Shown piece by piece: positions 35,721 through 45,347 of a stretch of DNA of 64,000 nt; position 1 is the stretch's first letter; every line of letters begins with the position of its first letter. The DNA comes from Pseudomonas putida. Lineage in GTDB: Bacteria; Pseudomonadota; Gammaproteobacteria; Pseudomonadales; Pseudomonadaceae. The position numbers and the translations under genes are program-made. Where the stretch lies: contig NZ_BSKJ01000003.1 in NCBI RefSeq assembly GCF_030159595.1, positions 62,001-126,000 of the forward strand, written 5' to 3'. The notes under the pieces are model-generated. The model did no database searches and was not told the origin of the DNA. It saw only the letters and a program-made list of their open reading frames with translations.

Positions 35721-36392
35721 TCAGCGCTGTCCGGCCAGTTCCTGGCGACGCTCGAACCACTGCACCAACTGCGCGATCGGCAGCGACAAGGCGAAGTAGA
35801 TGAGGGCGATCAGGGTGTAGGTTTCCAGCGGGCGGTAGGCCTCGGTGGCCAGGCTCTTGCCCATGTACATCAGGTCGGCGACTGCAACGATGGCGACCAG
35901 CGCGCTTTGTTGCAGGGTGCCGATACCGTTGGTGATCAACACCGGCAGGGCGCTGCGCAATGATTGCGGCAGAATCACATACAGCGTGCGCTGCCACGAC
36001 TTCAGCCCCAGCGCGATGGAGGCATCGAGGTGCTCGCGTGGCACCGCTTGCACACCAGCCCGATAAGCCTCGGCGTTGAACGCGGTGAGGTTAAGCCCCA
36101 GGGCCAGGAAGCCCATGGCGATCGGGTCGATGAACACGTTGAACAGCATCGGCACGCAATAGAAGAACCAGACGATCTGCAGCAGTGCTGGCGTGCAGCG
36201 GAAAAACTCGATGAACAGCTGCGCCGGCCAGCGCACGAAGAACCAGCGGCTCAAGGTCATCAAACACAGCAGGAAGCCGCAGGTCAGGCCGATGAGGTTC
36301 GAGACCAGTGCCAGTTCCAGCGTTACCTTGAGCCCGTCGAGCAGCGCCGGGAGGCTGCCGCTGAGGAAGTGGAAGTCAAATTGGTAGTTCAT
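35721..36392 (-). CDS. Polar amino acid ABC transporter permease
   Basis: This 223-residue partner permease has the same layout: EFFRCTPALLQIVWFFYC and an EAA loop (REHLDASIALGLKSWQRTLY then VILPQSLRSALPVL). It starts 10 bases after the ATPase stop. With its neighbours it should import an amino or imino acid; the operon suggests hydroxyproline or a related compound. Confidence 0.9.
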   Translation of the reverse strand: MNYQFDFHFLSGSLPALLDGLKVTLELALVSNLIGLTCGFLLCLMTLSRWFFVRWPAQLFIEFFRCTPALLQIVWFFYCVPMLFNVFIDPIAMGFLALGLNLTAFNAEAYRAGVQAVPREHLDASIALGLKSWQRTLYVILPQSLRSALPVLITNGIGTLQQSALVAIVAVADLMYMGKSLATEAYRPLETYTLIALIYFALSLPIAQLVQWFERRQELAGQR

Positions 36393-36402
36393 GGCAGTGC
36401 CC

Positions 36403-37224
36403 TCAATCGAAATGCACGACCTTTTCCAGGAACTCGCGGGTGCGGGCTTCCTTGGGCTGGGTGAAGATCTGTTCGGGATGGCCCTGCTCGACGACCTTGC
36501 CGTTGGCGCAGAACACCACGCGGGTGGCGATGTGGCGGGCGAAGTGCATGTCGTGGGTGACGATGATCATCGCCATCTTCTGCTCGGCCAGTTGCATCAT
36601 CACGTTCTGCACTTCGATGACCATTTCCGGGTCCAGCGCCGAGGTCACTTCATCGAACAGCATCAGGCGGGGTTCGAGCATCAGTGCACGGGCAATCGCC
36701 ACGCGTTGCTTCTGGCCGCCTGAAAGTTGGGAAGGGTAAGCATGGAGCTTGCTTTCCAGGCCGAGACGGGCGAGGTAGGCGCGGGCTTTTTCAGTCGCTT
36801 CAGCCTTGCTCAGGCCATGGACCTTGACGGGGGCCAGGATCAGGTTGCCCAGTACCGACAGGTGCGGGAACAGTGTGTAGTGCTGGAACACCATGCCAAT
36901 CTGCTTGTGCAAGGCCTCGTCCAGAGGCTTGCCTTGTTTGCGTGCGCCGTCGATGTAGGGTTTGCCCTGGAACTGGATGCTGCCGCCCTGGATGCCTTCC
37001 AGCCCCATCAAAACGCGCAGCAACGAACTTTTGCCGCTACCAGACGGGCCGATGATGACGAGGCGATCATCGGCACGCATGTCCAGGTTCATCTGGTCCA
37101 TGACCACCAGCTGCTCGCTGTAGGCTTTGCGCACGCTGCGCAGTTGGATGAAATTGCCGTTCATGTCTGAATTCGGGATGAGCGAAGCCTGTGGCTGGGA
37201 AGCCACCAAATGAGGCGTGGTCAT
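36403..37224 (-). CDS. Polar amino acid ABC transporter ATP-binding protein
   Basis: This 273-residue ATPase of the GlnQ/HisP type has Walker A GPSGSGKSS (about residues 59-67), the signature LSGGQKQR (about 166-173) and Walker B LMLFDEVTSALDPE (about 186-199). The ATG at 37224 has GGAGACGACTGTA before it; an internal ATG at 37164 (MNGNFIQLR) marks the usual family start, so the first 20 residues are an extension or a mis-start. It lies between the binding protein and permease genes. Confidence 0.9.
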   Translation of the reverse strand: MTTPHLVASQPQASLIPNSDMNGNFIQLRSVRKAYSEQLVVMDQMNLDMRADDRLVIIGPSGSGKSSLLRVLMGLEGIQGGSIQFQGKPYIDGARKQGKPLDEALHKQIGMVFQHYTLFPHLSVLGNLILAPVKVHGLSKAEATEKARAYLARLGLESKLHAYPSQLSGGQKQRVAIARALMLEPRLMLFDEVTSALDPEMVIEVQNVMMQLAEQKMAMIIVTHDMHFARHIATRVVFCANGKVVEQGHPEQIFTQPKEARTREFLEKVVHFD

Positions 37225-37277
37225 TACAGTCGTCTCCGGAGAGGCCCTCTGCCGGGCCCTCTGTCTGTCAGCTGGAG

Positions 37278-38114
37278 TTACTGGGCTTTGCCGCCCGCGA
37301 TGATTTCGGCGGAGGCCTTGTCTACCAGTTTGTCGATCTCGCCCGACTCGCGACGCTGTGTCAGGTAGGCATCGAGCTGGGCAAGGTCTGCAGCAGGTGT
37401 GTCATGGGCGAGGGCGAAGGACACCCCTTGCTTGGCCATGGCGGGGACAGGGAGCACTTCCTTGACCCAGCTGTTGGCCATGGCGAACAGGTGGTTGGTG
37501 TCGTTGGCGTCGGCGAGCACGTCGGCGCGGCGGGACATCAGCGCCATGCGGGTCTCGTCGGAGCCGGGCAGGCGCATCAGCGTGGCGTTCTTGATGGCGG
37601 CGCTGACGGCCTTGTCGGCGGCGGTACCGGAGATGACCGCAATGGTGACGCCTGGTTTGTCGAAATCAGTGATGGCGTTACCGGCACCACTGAACTTCGG
37701 GTTCTTCTCGTTGATCAGCAACGAAACCTGGTAGTCAGTGGCCGGGGTCGAGAAGGCCACGGCTTTTGCACGCTCTGGCGTCATGTTGAGCGCCATGGCC
37801 ATGTCCCACTTGCCGCTTTGCAGGCCGGCCACCTGGTTGTCCCAGCTGGTGTCGACGAATTGCGCTTTGACGTTGAGCACATTCTCGGCGAAGTCCCGGC
37901 ACAGGTCGACGAAATAGCCGCTGTACTGGCCGGAGGCCGGGTCGCGCATCACATAGGGTGCCGCGACGGCTGCGCCGCAACGCAGTACGCCGGCTTTCTG
38001 GACGCTTTGCCAGGTTTGCGTGTCGGCGTGAGCCGCAGGTTGCGACAACAGCGCCAGGGCAGCAGCAAGGTATGCAACGCTGGCGCTGACTTTGCGTGAA
38101 AGGGACCGTGCCAT
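37278..38114 (-). CDS. Periplasmic amino acid-binding protein of the ABC transporter
   Basis: This 278-residue family 3 solute-binding protein has a signal peptide ending near AAHADTQ (about residue 30). The mature part begins with QSVQKAGVLRCGAAVAAPYV, and the ligand-site region YSGYFVDLCRDFAENVL and Arg-rich TPERAKAVAFS follow. It is the first gene of the operon that runs to 30.3 kb. A close paralogue is encoded at 47662-48495 without transporter partners. The ligand is presumably the amino or imino acid degraded by the operon. Confidence 0.88.
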   Translation of the reverse strand: MARSLSRKVSASVAYLAAALALLSQPAAHADTQTWQSVQKAGVLRCGAAVAAPYVMRDPASGQYSGYFVDLCRDFAENVLNVKAQFVDTSWDNQVAGLQSGKWDMAMALNMTPERAKAVAFSTPATDYQVSLLINEKNPKFSGAGNAITDFDKPGVTIAVISGTAADKAVSAAIKNATLMRLPGSDETRMALMSRRADVLADANDTNHLFAMANSWVKEVLPVPAMAKQGVSFALAHDTPAADLAQLDAYLTQRRESGEIDKLVDKASAEIIAGGKAQ

Positions 38115-38269
38115 GTTGAGTCTCTCCGGTAATTTGTTTTTGTAGGCAGAAGAGCAAGCAAACGAATCGCTGTATTTTTGTTTGAGTGCCGCAATGTGTG
38201 CAGCAATGCATTCAGGCTATTGCGACATCGCGCAACCTGTCAACACGCTGGAAAGAATTTTTTGAAGCA

Positions 38270-38310
38270 AAGCGTCCCCGCTCACCTGCCAAAGTGATTG
38301 GGGACGCTTT
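38270..38310. terminator. Hairpin between the LysR gene and the transporter operon
   Basis: AAGCGTCCCC and GGGGACGCTT pair across a 20-base loop and are bounded by T-rich sequence on both strands. It would end the minus-strand LysR transcript before the binding-protein promoter. Confidence 0.6.
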
Positions 38311-38333
38311 TGTGAAAAGAGGGGGAGGTAGTG

Positions 38334-39254
38334 CTAGGCGGGGCTGCCGGTCAGCTGCAATTCGTTGAGAAAGCGTTCGAGGATCATGTTGGGCCTGCGC
38401 CCTTTGCGGGTAGCGATGGCGAGCTTGGCGTCGAAGTACAGGCGGCCGGGGTCAAGCGGAGCCATCACCCCTTTTTCCACCCAACTCGCGGCGTAATGAT
38501 CGGGCAGAAAACCGATGTAGCTGCCGGTGAGAATGAGGAACGCAATCCCCTCGCGGTCAGTCGCCGAAGCCGCGAAGTTGAGCAGTTGGTGCAGCCCGAT
38601 TGCCTCGGCTGTCATGCGGTAGGTCGGGACGACTGCGTCGGCCTGCGCCAACTGCTCGTCAGTGACGCTGGCGGCATGTGCGAACAGTGGATGTTCGTGG
38701 CTGCAATACAGGTTCGAACGTTCCTCGTAGAGCAGGCTGTAGTCGAGGCCGGAAAGGGGCGAAATCAGCGGTACTGCGCCCACATGCAGGTGGCCATCCA
38801 GCAGCCCGCGTTCGATTTCGCCAGGGGTGCTCATGCTCAGGTTGATGCGCACGCCGCTGCCCTCGGCCCGCACGGCTTTGAGCGCATGAGTGATGCGCAT
38901 CTTTGGCTGAGTGACCAGGTTGTTGACGATCGCGACGTTCAGGTCGCCACGCAGTTGCTGGTGCATCTGGTTCACTTCACTGCGAAAACCTTCGATGGCC
39001 ACCAGCACGGTTTCACTGGCGCGCAGTACCTCGCGGCCTTCGTCGGTGAGGGCGAAGCCTGCTCGACCCCGCTGGCACAAGCGCATCCCCAGGCGTTTTT
39101 CCAGGTCGCCCATGTGCAAGCTGATGGCCGACCGGGTAATGCCCAGCGCGCTTTCGGCACCGGAAAAACTGCCGCATTCCGCGACGGTTTTGAATACCCG
39201 CAACAGCCTTAGATCAAAATCACTTACCTGATGCAGGGGTGTCTTCTTGGTCAT
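38334..39254 (-). CDS. LysR-family regulator divergent from the transaminase operon
   Basis: This LysR-type protein of 306 residues has the helix-turn-helix SFSGAESALGITRSAISLHMG (about residues 31-51; FSGAESALGITRSAISLHM is the core). The ATG at 39254 (MTKKTPLHQVSDFDLRLL) gives the normal LysR N terminus. It is divergent from the omega-amino acid transaminase gene with about 100 bp between, so it most likely controls that operon. The effector may be a beta-amino acid or its semialdehyde, which is inferred. Confidence 0.84.
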   Translation of the reverse strand: MTKKTPLHQVSDFDLRLLRVFKTVAECGSFSGAESALGITRSAISLHMGDLEKRLGMRLCQRGRAGFALTDEGREVLRASETVLVAIEGFRSEVNQMHQQLRGDLNVAIVNNLVTQPKMRITHALKAVRAEGSGVRINLSMSTPGEIERGLLDGHLHVGAVPLISPLSGLDYSLLYEERSNLYCSHEHPLFAHAASVTDEQLAQADAVVPTYRMTAEAIGLHQLLNFAASATDREGIAFLILTGSYIGFLPDHYAASWVEKGVMAPLDPGRLYFDAKLAIATRKGRRPNMILERFLNELQLTGSPA

Positions 39255-39355
39255 GCGTGAGTTTTCCGATAACTGAATACAAGAAAATAGAGATTTATCG
39301 CACATGACAATCCAGCACAAGCTAGGCGCATCACTCCACGCTCAGGATTACCGTC

Positions 39356-40702
39356 ATGAACCAGGCCTTGCAGACACCTCTCTCCTTGGCCAGCGGCCTC
39401 CAGCTGGAATCGCACTGGATGCCGTTTTCCTCCAACCGGAACTTCAAGAAAGACCCGCGCTTCATCGTAGGTGCCAAAGGTAATCGCCTGATCGATGAGC
39501 ACGGCCGTGAAGTATTCGATAGCCTGTCAGGCTTGTGGACCTGCGGAGCGGGCCATTCCCGGCAGGAGATCGCTGACGCAGTCGCCAAGCAACTGGTATC
39601 ACTGGATTACGCGCCAGCGTTTCAGTATGGCCACCCGCTGTCGTTTCAGCTGGCTGAGAAAATTGTCAGCCTCGTACCGGGCAAGCTCAACCATGTGTTC
39701 TTCACTGGCTCAGGTTCGGAGAGCGCCGACACCTCCATCAAGATGGCCCGCGCTTACTGGCGCCTGAAAGGTCAACCGCAGAAGACCAGACTGATTGGTC
39801 GCGCCCGTGGATACCATGGCGTGAACGTTGCCGGCACGTCGCTGGGTGGCATCGGTGGCAATCGCAAGATGTTTGGCCCTTTGATGGATGTCGACCACCT
39901 CCCACACACCTTGCAACCGGACCTGGCCTTCACCAAGGGGGCGGCAGAGACGGGCGGCGTGGCCTTGGCCAACGAAATGTTGAAGCTGATCGAGTTGCAT
40001 GATGCCGCCAACATCGCCGCCGTCATCGTAGAGCCAATGTCTGGCTCGGCAGGCGTGATCGTACCGCCACAGGGCTACCTGCAGCGCCTGCGCGAAATTT
40101 GCGACCAGCACAACATCCTGCTGATCTTCGATGAGGTGATCACCGCCTTCGGGCGCATGGGGACCATGACCGGAGCCGAGTACTTCGGTGTCACCCCGGA
40201 CCTGATGAACATCGCCAAGCAGGTCACCAACGGCGCCATCCCGATGGGGGCCGTGATTGCCTCCAGCGAGATCTACAACACCTTCATGTACCAGGCATCT
40301 CCCGAGTATGCGGTCGAGTTCGCCCATGGTTACACCTATTCCGCCCATCCGGTCGCTTGCGCAGCCGGCCTGGCTACCTTGGACCTGCTGGAAAAGGACA
40401 ACCTGGTTCAGCAGTCGGCGGAACTGGCACCGCACTTCGAGAAAGCCATTCACGGCCTCAAGGGTGCCAAGCACATCGTCGACATCCGCAACTGCGGCTT
40501 GGCCGGCGCGTTGCAGATCGCGCCACGCGATGGCGATGCGCTGGTTCGCCCATTCGAGGCGGGCATGGCGTTGTGGAAGGCTGGTTTCTATGTGCGCTTT
40601 GGCGGCGACACCCTGCAGTTCGGCCCAACGTTCAATACCAAACCCCAGGAACTGGATCGTCTGTTCGATGCCGTGGGCCACGCCCTGCACGGCATCGACT
40701 GA
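39356..40702 (+). CDS. bauA: Omega-amino acid (beta-alanine)-pyruvate transaminase, class III
   Basis: This 448-residue PLP enzyme closely resembles the P. putida omega-amino acid:pyruvate aminotransferase (LSGLWTCGAGHSRQEIADAV; PVACAAGLATLDLL) but is clearly a diverged copy. PLP-site segments are LLIFDEVITAFGRMG (Asp about 260) and the Schiff-base Lys in NIAKQVTNGAIPMG (about 288). It converts beta-alanine or a similar omega-amino acid to a semialdehyde. The next gene encodes the matching dehydrogenase 76 bp on. Confidence 0.87.
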   Translation: MNQALQTPLSLASGLQLESHWMPFSSNRNFKKDPRFIVGAKGNRLIDEHGREVFDSLSGLWTCGAGHSRQEIADAVAKQLVSLDYAPAFQYGHPLSFQLAEKIVSLVPGKLNHVFFTGSGSESADTSIKMARAYWRLKGQPQKTRLIGRARGYHGVNVAGTSLGGIGGNRKMFGPLMDVDHLPHTLQPDLAFTKGAAETGGVALANEMLKLIELHDAANIAAVIVEPMSGSAGVIVPPQGYLQRLREICDQHNILLIFDEVITAFGRMGTMTGAEYFGVTPDLMNIAKQVTNGAIPMGAVIASSEIYNTFMYQASPEYAVEFAHGYTYSAHPVACAAGLATLDLLEKDNLVQQSAELAPHFEKAIHGLKGAKHIVDIRNCGLAGALQIAPRDGDALVRPFEAGMALWKAGFYVRFGGDTLQFGPTFNTKPQELDRLFDAVGHALHGID

Positions 40703-40778
40703 TCGGCACGCTCTCGCACGACGGGAGCTTCCTTAATACAGCAACTAGACAGCTTGTCACCAAGCTCGAGGAAAGAAG

Positions 40779-42275
40779 ATGGCAACTATCAAGCATTTGA
40801 TCCATGGTGAGCCTATCGCTGACGACGCGCGCACCACGGATGTGTTCAACCCGTCCACCGGCCAGGCCATCCACAAGCTGGGCCTCGCGAGCCGCGCCAC
40901 CGTACAGAAGGCCATCGACTCTGCCCAGGCTGCCTTCCCGGCCTGGCGCAACACCCCACCTGCCAAGCGCGCGCAGGTGATGTTCCGCTTCAAGCAGCTG
41001 CTGGAGGCGAACGAGCAGCGTATCGCCCAGCTGATCAGCGAAGAGCACGGCAAAACCATCGAAGATGCCATCGGTGAGCTCAAACGCGGTATCGAGAACG
41101 TGGAGTTCGCCAGTGCCGCGCCCGAAATCCTCAAGGGCGAATACAGCCGCAACGTGGGCCCGAACATCGACGCCTGGAGCGACCTGCAGCCAATCGGCGT
41201 GGTCGCTGGCATCACCCCGTTCAACTTCCCGGCCATGGTGCCGCTGTGGATGTACCCACTGGCCATCGCCTGCGGCAACTGCTTCATCCTCAAGCCATCC
41301 GAGCGCGACCCAAGCTCGACCCTGCTGATCGCCGAACTGCTGCACGAAGCCGGCCTGCCCAAAGGCGTACTCAACGTGGTGCACGGTGACAAGGAAGCGG
41401 TGGACGCGCTGATCGAGGCGCCTGAAGTCAAGGCACTGAGCTTCGTTGGATCCACCCCGATCGCCGAGTACATCTACGCCGAAGGCACCAAGCGCGGCAA
41501 GCGCGTCCAGGCATTGGGCGGCGCCAAGAACCACGCGGTGCTGATGCCGGATGCCGAACTGGACAACGCCGTCAGCGCGCTGATGGGCGCCGCCTACGGT
41601 TCGTGCGGCGAGCGCTGCATGGCGATCTCTGTGGCCGTGTGCGTAGGTGACCAGGTGGCAGACGCCATGATCGCCAAACTCGAACCTCAGATCAAAGCGC
41701 TGAAGATCGGTGCCGGCACCTCCTGCGGTCTGGACATGGGCCCGCTGGTCACTGCTGCTGCGCGTGACAAGGTGCTGGGCTACATCGATGACGGCGTCGC
41801 TGCCGGTGCCAAAGTGGTCGTCGATGGCCGTGGTTTCAAAGTGGCTGGCAACGAAGACGGCTACTTCGTGGGCGGCACCTTGTTCGACCGTGTTACCCCG
41901 GAAATGCGCATCTATAAAGAAGAGATTTTCGGCCCGGTACTGTGCGTCGTGCGTGTGAACAGCCTGGAAGAGGCGATCAAGCTGATCAATGACCACGAGT
42001 ACGGCAACGGCACCTGCATCTTCACCCGCGACGGTGAGTCGGCGCGCCTGTTCTGCGACGAGATCGAGGTCGGCATGGTGGGTGTCAACGTACCGCTGCC
42101 GGTCCCGGTGAGCTACCACAGCTTCGGCGGCTGGAAGCGTTCGCTGTTCGGCGACCTGCACGCCTACGGCCCGGACGGTGTGCGCTTCTACACCCGCAAG
42201 AAGGCGATCACCCAGCGTTGGCCAAAACGCACCAGCCATGAGGCCGCTCAATTCGCTTTCCCTAGCAACAGCTAA
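40779..42275 (+). CDS. mmsA: Malonate/methylmalonate-semialdehyde dehydrogenase (CoA-acylating)
   Basis: This 498-residue aldehyde dehydrogenase of the MmsA type has GVVAGITPFNFPAMVPLWM (about residues 143-161) and the catalytic Cys in GSCGERCMAISVAV (about residues 275-288), whose CMA instead of CSA context is characteristic of CoA-acylating MmsA enzymes. It should turn malonate semialdehyde from beta-alanine into acetyl-CoA. The pairing with a BauA-like transaminase matches the bau and mms pathways. AGGAAAGAAG precedes the ATG. Confidence 0.9.
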   Translation: MATIKHLIHGEPIADDARTTDVFNPSTGQAIHKLGLASRATVQKAIDSAQAAFPAWRNTPPAKRAQVMFRFKQLLEANEQRIAQLISEEHGKTIEDAIGELKRGIENVEFASAAPEILKGEYSRNVGPNIDAWSDLQPIGVVAGITPFNFPAMVPLWMYPLAIACGNCFILKPSERDPSSTLLIAELLHEAGLPKGVLNVVHGDKEAVDALIEAPEVKALSFVGSTPIAEYIYAEGTKRGKRVQALGGAKNHAVLMPDAELDNAVSALMGAAYGSCGERCMAISVAVCVGDQVADAMIAKLEPQIKALKIGAGTSCGLDMGPLVTAAARDKVLGYIDDGVAAGAKVVVDGRGFKVAGNEDGYFVGGTLFDRVTPEMRIYKEEIFGPVLCVVRVNSLEEAIKLINDHEYGNGTCIFTRDGESARLFCDEIEVGMVGVNVPLPVPVSYHSFGGWKRSLFGDLHAYGPDGVRFYTRKKAITQRWPKRTSHEAAQFAFPSNS

Positions 42276-42394
42276 GGCAAGCCCCTGGTTCGAATGCCTG
42301 CGTCGTTCACTGTTCTGACGGAGAACCGCGATGGCGCAGGCGTTCGTCATCCTTCAAGCGTCTGGCTCACTTCATTAGCAGGTCGATAAGTATC

Positions 42395-43699
42395 ATGGCG
42401 ATTACCAATCAATACGTGAAAGATCTTGATCGTGAGTATGTATTCCACTCGTGGTCGACCCAAGGAACACTCAATCCCCTGGTCATTGCCGGCGGTGAGG
42501 GCAGCACGGTCTGGGACTACGACGGCAAGCGTTACCTGGACTTCTCCAGCCAGCTGATCAACACCAACCTGGGTCATCAGCACCCGGCGGTGATCGCGGC
42601 TATCCAGGAACAGGCCGGCGCACTGACCACCATCGCCCCGGCAACGGCTAACCTGATGCGCGGCGAAGCCGCCAAGCGCATCATCGAGCAGGCCCCAGCC
42701 GGCTTCAAGAAGGTCTTCTTCACCAACGGTGGCGCCGACGCCAACGAAAACGCGATCCGCATGGCGCGCCTGTTCACTGGCCGCGACAAGGTGCTGTCGT
42801 CCTACCGCTCCTACCACGGCAACACCGGTTCGGCCATCGTTGCCACCGGCGACCCGCGCCGCGTGCCGAACGAGTACGCCCGGGGCCATGTGCACTTCTT
42901 CACCCCGTACTTGTACCGCAGCGAGTTCAACGCCCAGACCGAGGCCGAAGAAACCGAGCGCGCCCTGCGTCACCTGCGTCGTGTGATCGAATGCGAAGGC
43001 GCGAACTCGATCGCCGCCATTCTGCTTGAGAGCCTGCCGGGTACTGCCGGTGTGCTGGTGACCCCGGCCGCCTACATGCAGGGGGTGCGCCAACTGGCCA
43101 GCGAATTCGGCATCATGCTGATCCTCGATGAAGTGATGGCCGGCTTCGGCCGCACTGGTAAGTGGTTCGCCTTCGAGCACTACGGCGTGGTGCCGGACCT
43201 GATCACCTTTGCCAAAGGCGTTAACTCCGGTTATGTGCCTGTGGGTGGCGTGGTGATCTCGGAGCAACTGAGCACCTATTTCGACACCCACTTCTTCCCG
43301 GGTGGCCTGACTTACTCCGGTCACCCGCTGGCCATGGCCTCGATCGTCGCGTCGATCGACACCATGCGCGCAGAGCGTGTGGTCGAGAACGCCCATGAAA
43401 TTGGCGAGAAGCAGCTGGGCCCGCGTCTGCGTGAACTGCAGCAGCGTCATCCGGCCATTGGCGAAGTCCGTGGCGTTGGTGCTTTCTGGGCTCTGGAGTT
43501 CGTCAGCGACAAGGCCACCCGTGCACCGTTGGCTGCACAGACCATGCTTGCGCTGAAGAACAGATTGATGGAGCGCGGCCTGCTGCCGTTCGTGGTCGAG
43601 AACCGTATCCACGTCGCGCCGCCTTGCATCATTACCGCTGAAGAAGTCGAGGCCGGTATCGCCATACTGGATGAGGTCATCGGTTGCGTGCTGAGCTGA
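42395..43699 (+). CDS. Class III aminotransferase, substrate unassigned
   Basis: This 434-residue PLP-dependent aminotransferase of the ornithine/omega-amino acid type has NGGADANENAIRMAR (about residues 109-123), the PLP Asp in LILDEVMAGFGRTG (about residue 243) and the Schiff-base Lys in TFAKGVNSGYVPVGG (about residue 272). It is only distantly related to the upstream transaminase. Candidates include taurine-, beta-amino acid- or diamino acid-pyruvate aminotransferase. It is on the same strand 119 bp after the dehydrogenase and ends at a good terminator. Confidence 0.84.
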   Translation: MAITNQYVKDLDREYVFHSWSTQGTLNPLVIAGGEGSTVWDYDGKRYLDFSSQLINTNLGHQHPAVIAAIQEQAGALTTIAPATANLMRGEAAKRIIEQAPAGFKKVFFTNGGADANENAIRMARLFTGRDKVLSSYRSYHGNTGSAIVATGDPRRVPNEYARGHVHFFTPYLYRSEFNAQTEAEETERALRHLRRVIECEGANSIAAILLESLPGTAGVLVTPAAYMQGVRQLASEFGIMLILDEVMAGFGRTGKWFAFEHYGVVPDLITFAKGVNSGYVPVGGVVISEQLSTYFDTHFFPGGLTYSGHPLAMASIVASIDTMRAERVVENAHEIGEKQLGPRLRELQQRHPAIGEVRGVGAFWALEFVSDKATRAPLAAQTMLALKNRLMERGLLPFVVENRIHVAPPCIITAEEVEAGIAILDEVIGCVLS

Positions 43700-43740
43700 C
43701 AGCTTCTCACCCCTGTCGAAGGCTTCGGCTTGAGACATTT

Positions 43741-43768
43741 GCCGCCTTCACGCTGGGCGGCCTTTTAT
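43741..43768 (+). terminator. Terminator of the aminotransferase operon
   Basis: GCCGCC-TTCACGCTG-GGCGGC is followed by CTTTTATT, 41 bases past the stop codon. Confidence 0.65.
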
Positions 43769-43773
43769 TCCTG

Positions 43774-43808
43774 AAAGCCAAAGCCAGGCTTAGCCTGGCT
43801 TTGGCTTT
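43774..43808. terminator. Bidirectional terminator between the aminotransferase and dpaL genes
   Basis: A perfect stem of 16 bp (AAAGCCAAAGCCAGGC / GCCTGGCTTTGGCTTT) with a 3-base loop is bounded by A and T runs on both sides. It is the strongest hairpin in the accessory region. Confidence 0.85.
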
Positions 43809-43863
43809 TGCATCGGCGCCGCACCTTTCTGCTGCGCTTGCTTGGTAAAGTTCAGGGCGGCCA

Positions 43864-45090
43864 TCAGGTGCGGGATAGCCAGTCCACTTGACGCTTCAGT
43901 ACCGAGTCACTCGACTCGCCCACCAGTTTTTCGTAAACGCCAGGGGCCGTTGCACCCTCGGTACTGATCAGCAACACGCGCGATTGCTCATCCAGCCCGA
44001 CGTCGGCAGCCAAACGGGGGGAGTGCATCAGTCGGGTCAGGGCAGAGAGGCCTGCTACCGCCGACTCACCCGCCACCAGCGGAATGTCTTCTTGGCTGCC
44101 TTGAGCCAGTTGCTTCATCGATGCCACGGCTTCGTCATCCTCGATGGTCATGAAGAAATCGACGCACGGCTGCAGGAACTGCCAAGCCAGAGGGGAGGTT
44201 TCACCGCAAGCCAGGCCTGCCATCACGGAATCCACCGAGCCGGTTGCCTTCGCTGCTTTGCCGGACGTTGCGCTTTGATAAAGACAGTCCGCTTGCGCCG
44301 GCTCGACAACGATGAAGGTAGGGCGTTGCTCAGCAAAGTGCTCCCACAGGTAGCTGGCAATACCCGCTGCCAGGCCGCCCACGCCGCCTTGGAGGAATAC
44401 ATGGGTAAACGGCGGCCGTGGGGTGCTTTGTGCTTGCAGGTCTTCAATGATCTCGGCGGGAATGGTGCCGTAGCCTTGCATTACATCCCTGGGGATATCC
44501 TGATAGCCCTCGTAGGCGGTATCAGATACGACCAGCCAGCCGTTGCGCTCTGCCAGGCTGGCCGCTTCCTCGACAGATTCGTCATAGTTGCCGGTGATGC
44601 GCACGATTTGTGCGCCATAGGCCGCGATGGCGGTTTCTCGCTCGACGCTGACGTGGGCATGCAGCACGATCACGCAGCGGCAGCCGATACTCTGGGCTGC
44701 GGCAGCCAATGCACGTCCGTGGTTGCCATCAGTAGCACTGATGACGGTGAAGTGGGCCAGTTCGGCTGCATGCTTGCCGGCAAACAGGTCTGTAGCGTTG
44801 AACTGGCGCTCGGCAAAGGTACGCATGATCAGGCGCACCAAGGCGATCGGGGCGCCGAGCGCCTTGAAGCTGCCCAGTTGCGAACGCACCGATTCATCTT
44901 TGACCAATACCTGGGCGACGCCCAGCTCACTGGCAAGGCTTGGCAGGTTATACAGCGGAGTGCCATTGGCATTGATGCTCGACCATTGGCCAAGCCACTG
45001 ACGGCTTTCGTCGGCACTGGCAATGCTCATGATCTGCTTCAGATCATCAGGGTAGGGTTGGCGGGTTACGTTCGGGTTCGCTAACAACAT
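43864..45090 (-). CDS. dpaL: Diaminopropionate ammonia-lyase
   Basis: This PLP enzyme of 408 residues (E. coli YgeX has 398) of fold type II converts 2,3-diaminopropionate to pyruvate and two ammonia. The PLP Lys is K76 in RSQLGSFKALGAP, there is ATDGNHGRALAAAA for the phosphate/substrate region, and QGGVGGLAAGIASYLWE is the glycine-rich loop. The ATG at 45090 has GGAG upstream. It is divergent from an Lrp-type regulator, its likely controller, and close to beta-amino acid transaminase genes. Confidence 0.87.
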   Translation of the reverse strand: MLLANPNVTRQPYPDDLKQIMSIASADESRQWLGQWSSINANGTPLYNLPSLASELGVAQVLVKDESVRSQLGSFKALGAPIALVRLIMRTFAERQFNATDLFAGKHAAELAHFTVISATDGNHGRALAAAAQSIGCRCVIVLHAHVSVERETAIAAYGAQIVRITGNYDESVEEAASLAERNGWLVVSDTAYEGYQDIPRDVMQGYGTIPAEIIEDLQAQSTPRPPFTHVFLQGGVGGLAAGIASYLWEHFAEQRPTFIVVEPAQADCLYQSATSGKAAKATGSVDSVMAGLACGETSPLAWQFLQPCVDFFMTIEDDEAVASMKQLAQGSQEDIPLVAGESAVAGLSALTRLMHSPRLAADVGLDEQSRVLLISTEGATAPGVYEKLVGESSDSVLKRQVDWLSRT

Positions 45091-45347
45091 TTCGGACTCC
45101 AATGGCAGGCAGCGTGGGGCCACTGCCGCGGGTAATCACCAGCAGACACAAGTAAATGCAAGCCAGGCACATTGCTCACTTTTATCTCCGCAGTGCGAAG
45201 GGCGGAGGTCGCAACTTCGCGTTCTTGTTCTGTGGTCACCCCAAAATGATATTCCGTTGAAGGTGCATGAAAGCTTGATTTTTTACCTGTTTGCGTATTT
45301 TTATTGCGTCTGATCGCTTGAACCGTTGGATCTATTACGAGCTGAAC

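Noticed and set aside
40632..42350. 572-codon open frame opposite the MmsA-type dehydrogenase
   Set aside because: Antisense shadow of a gene with a clear catalytic Cys and cofactor motifs.
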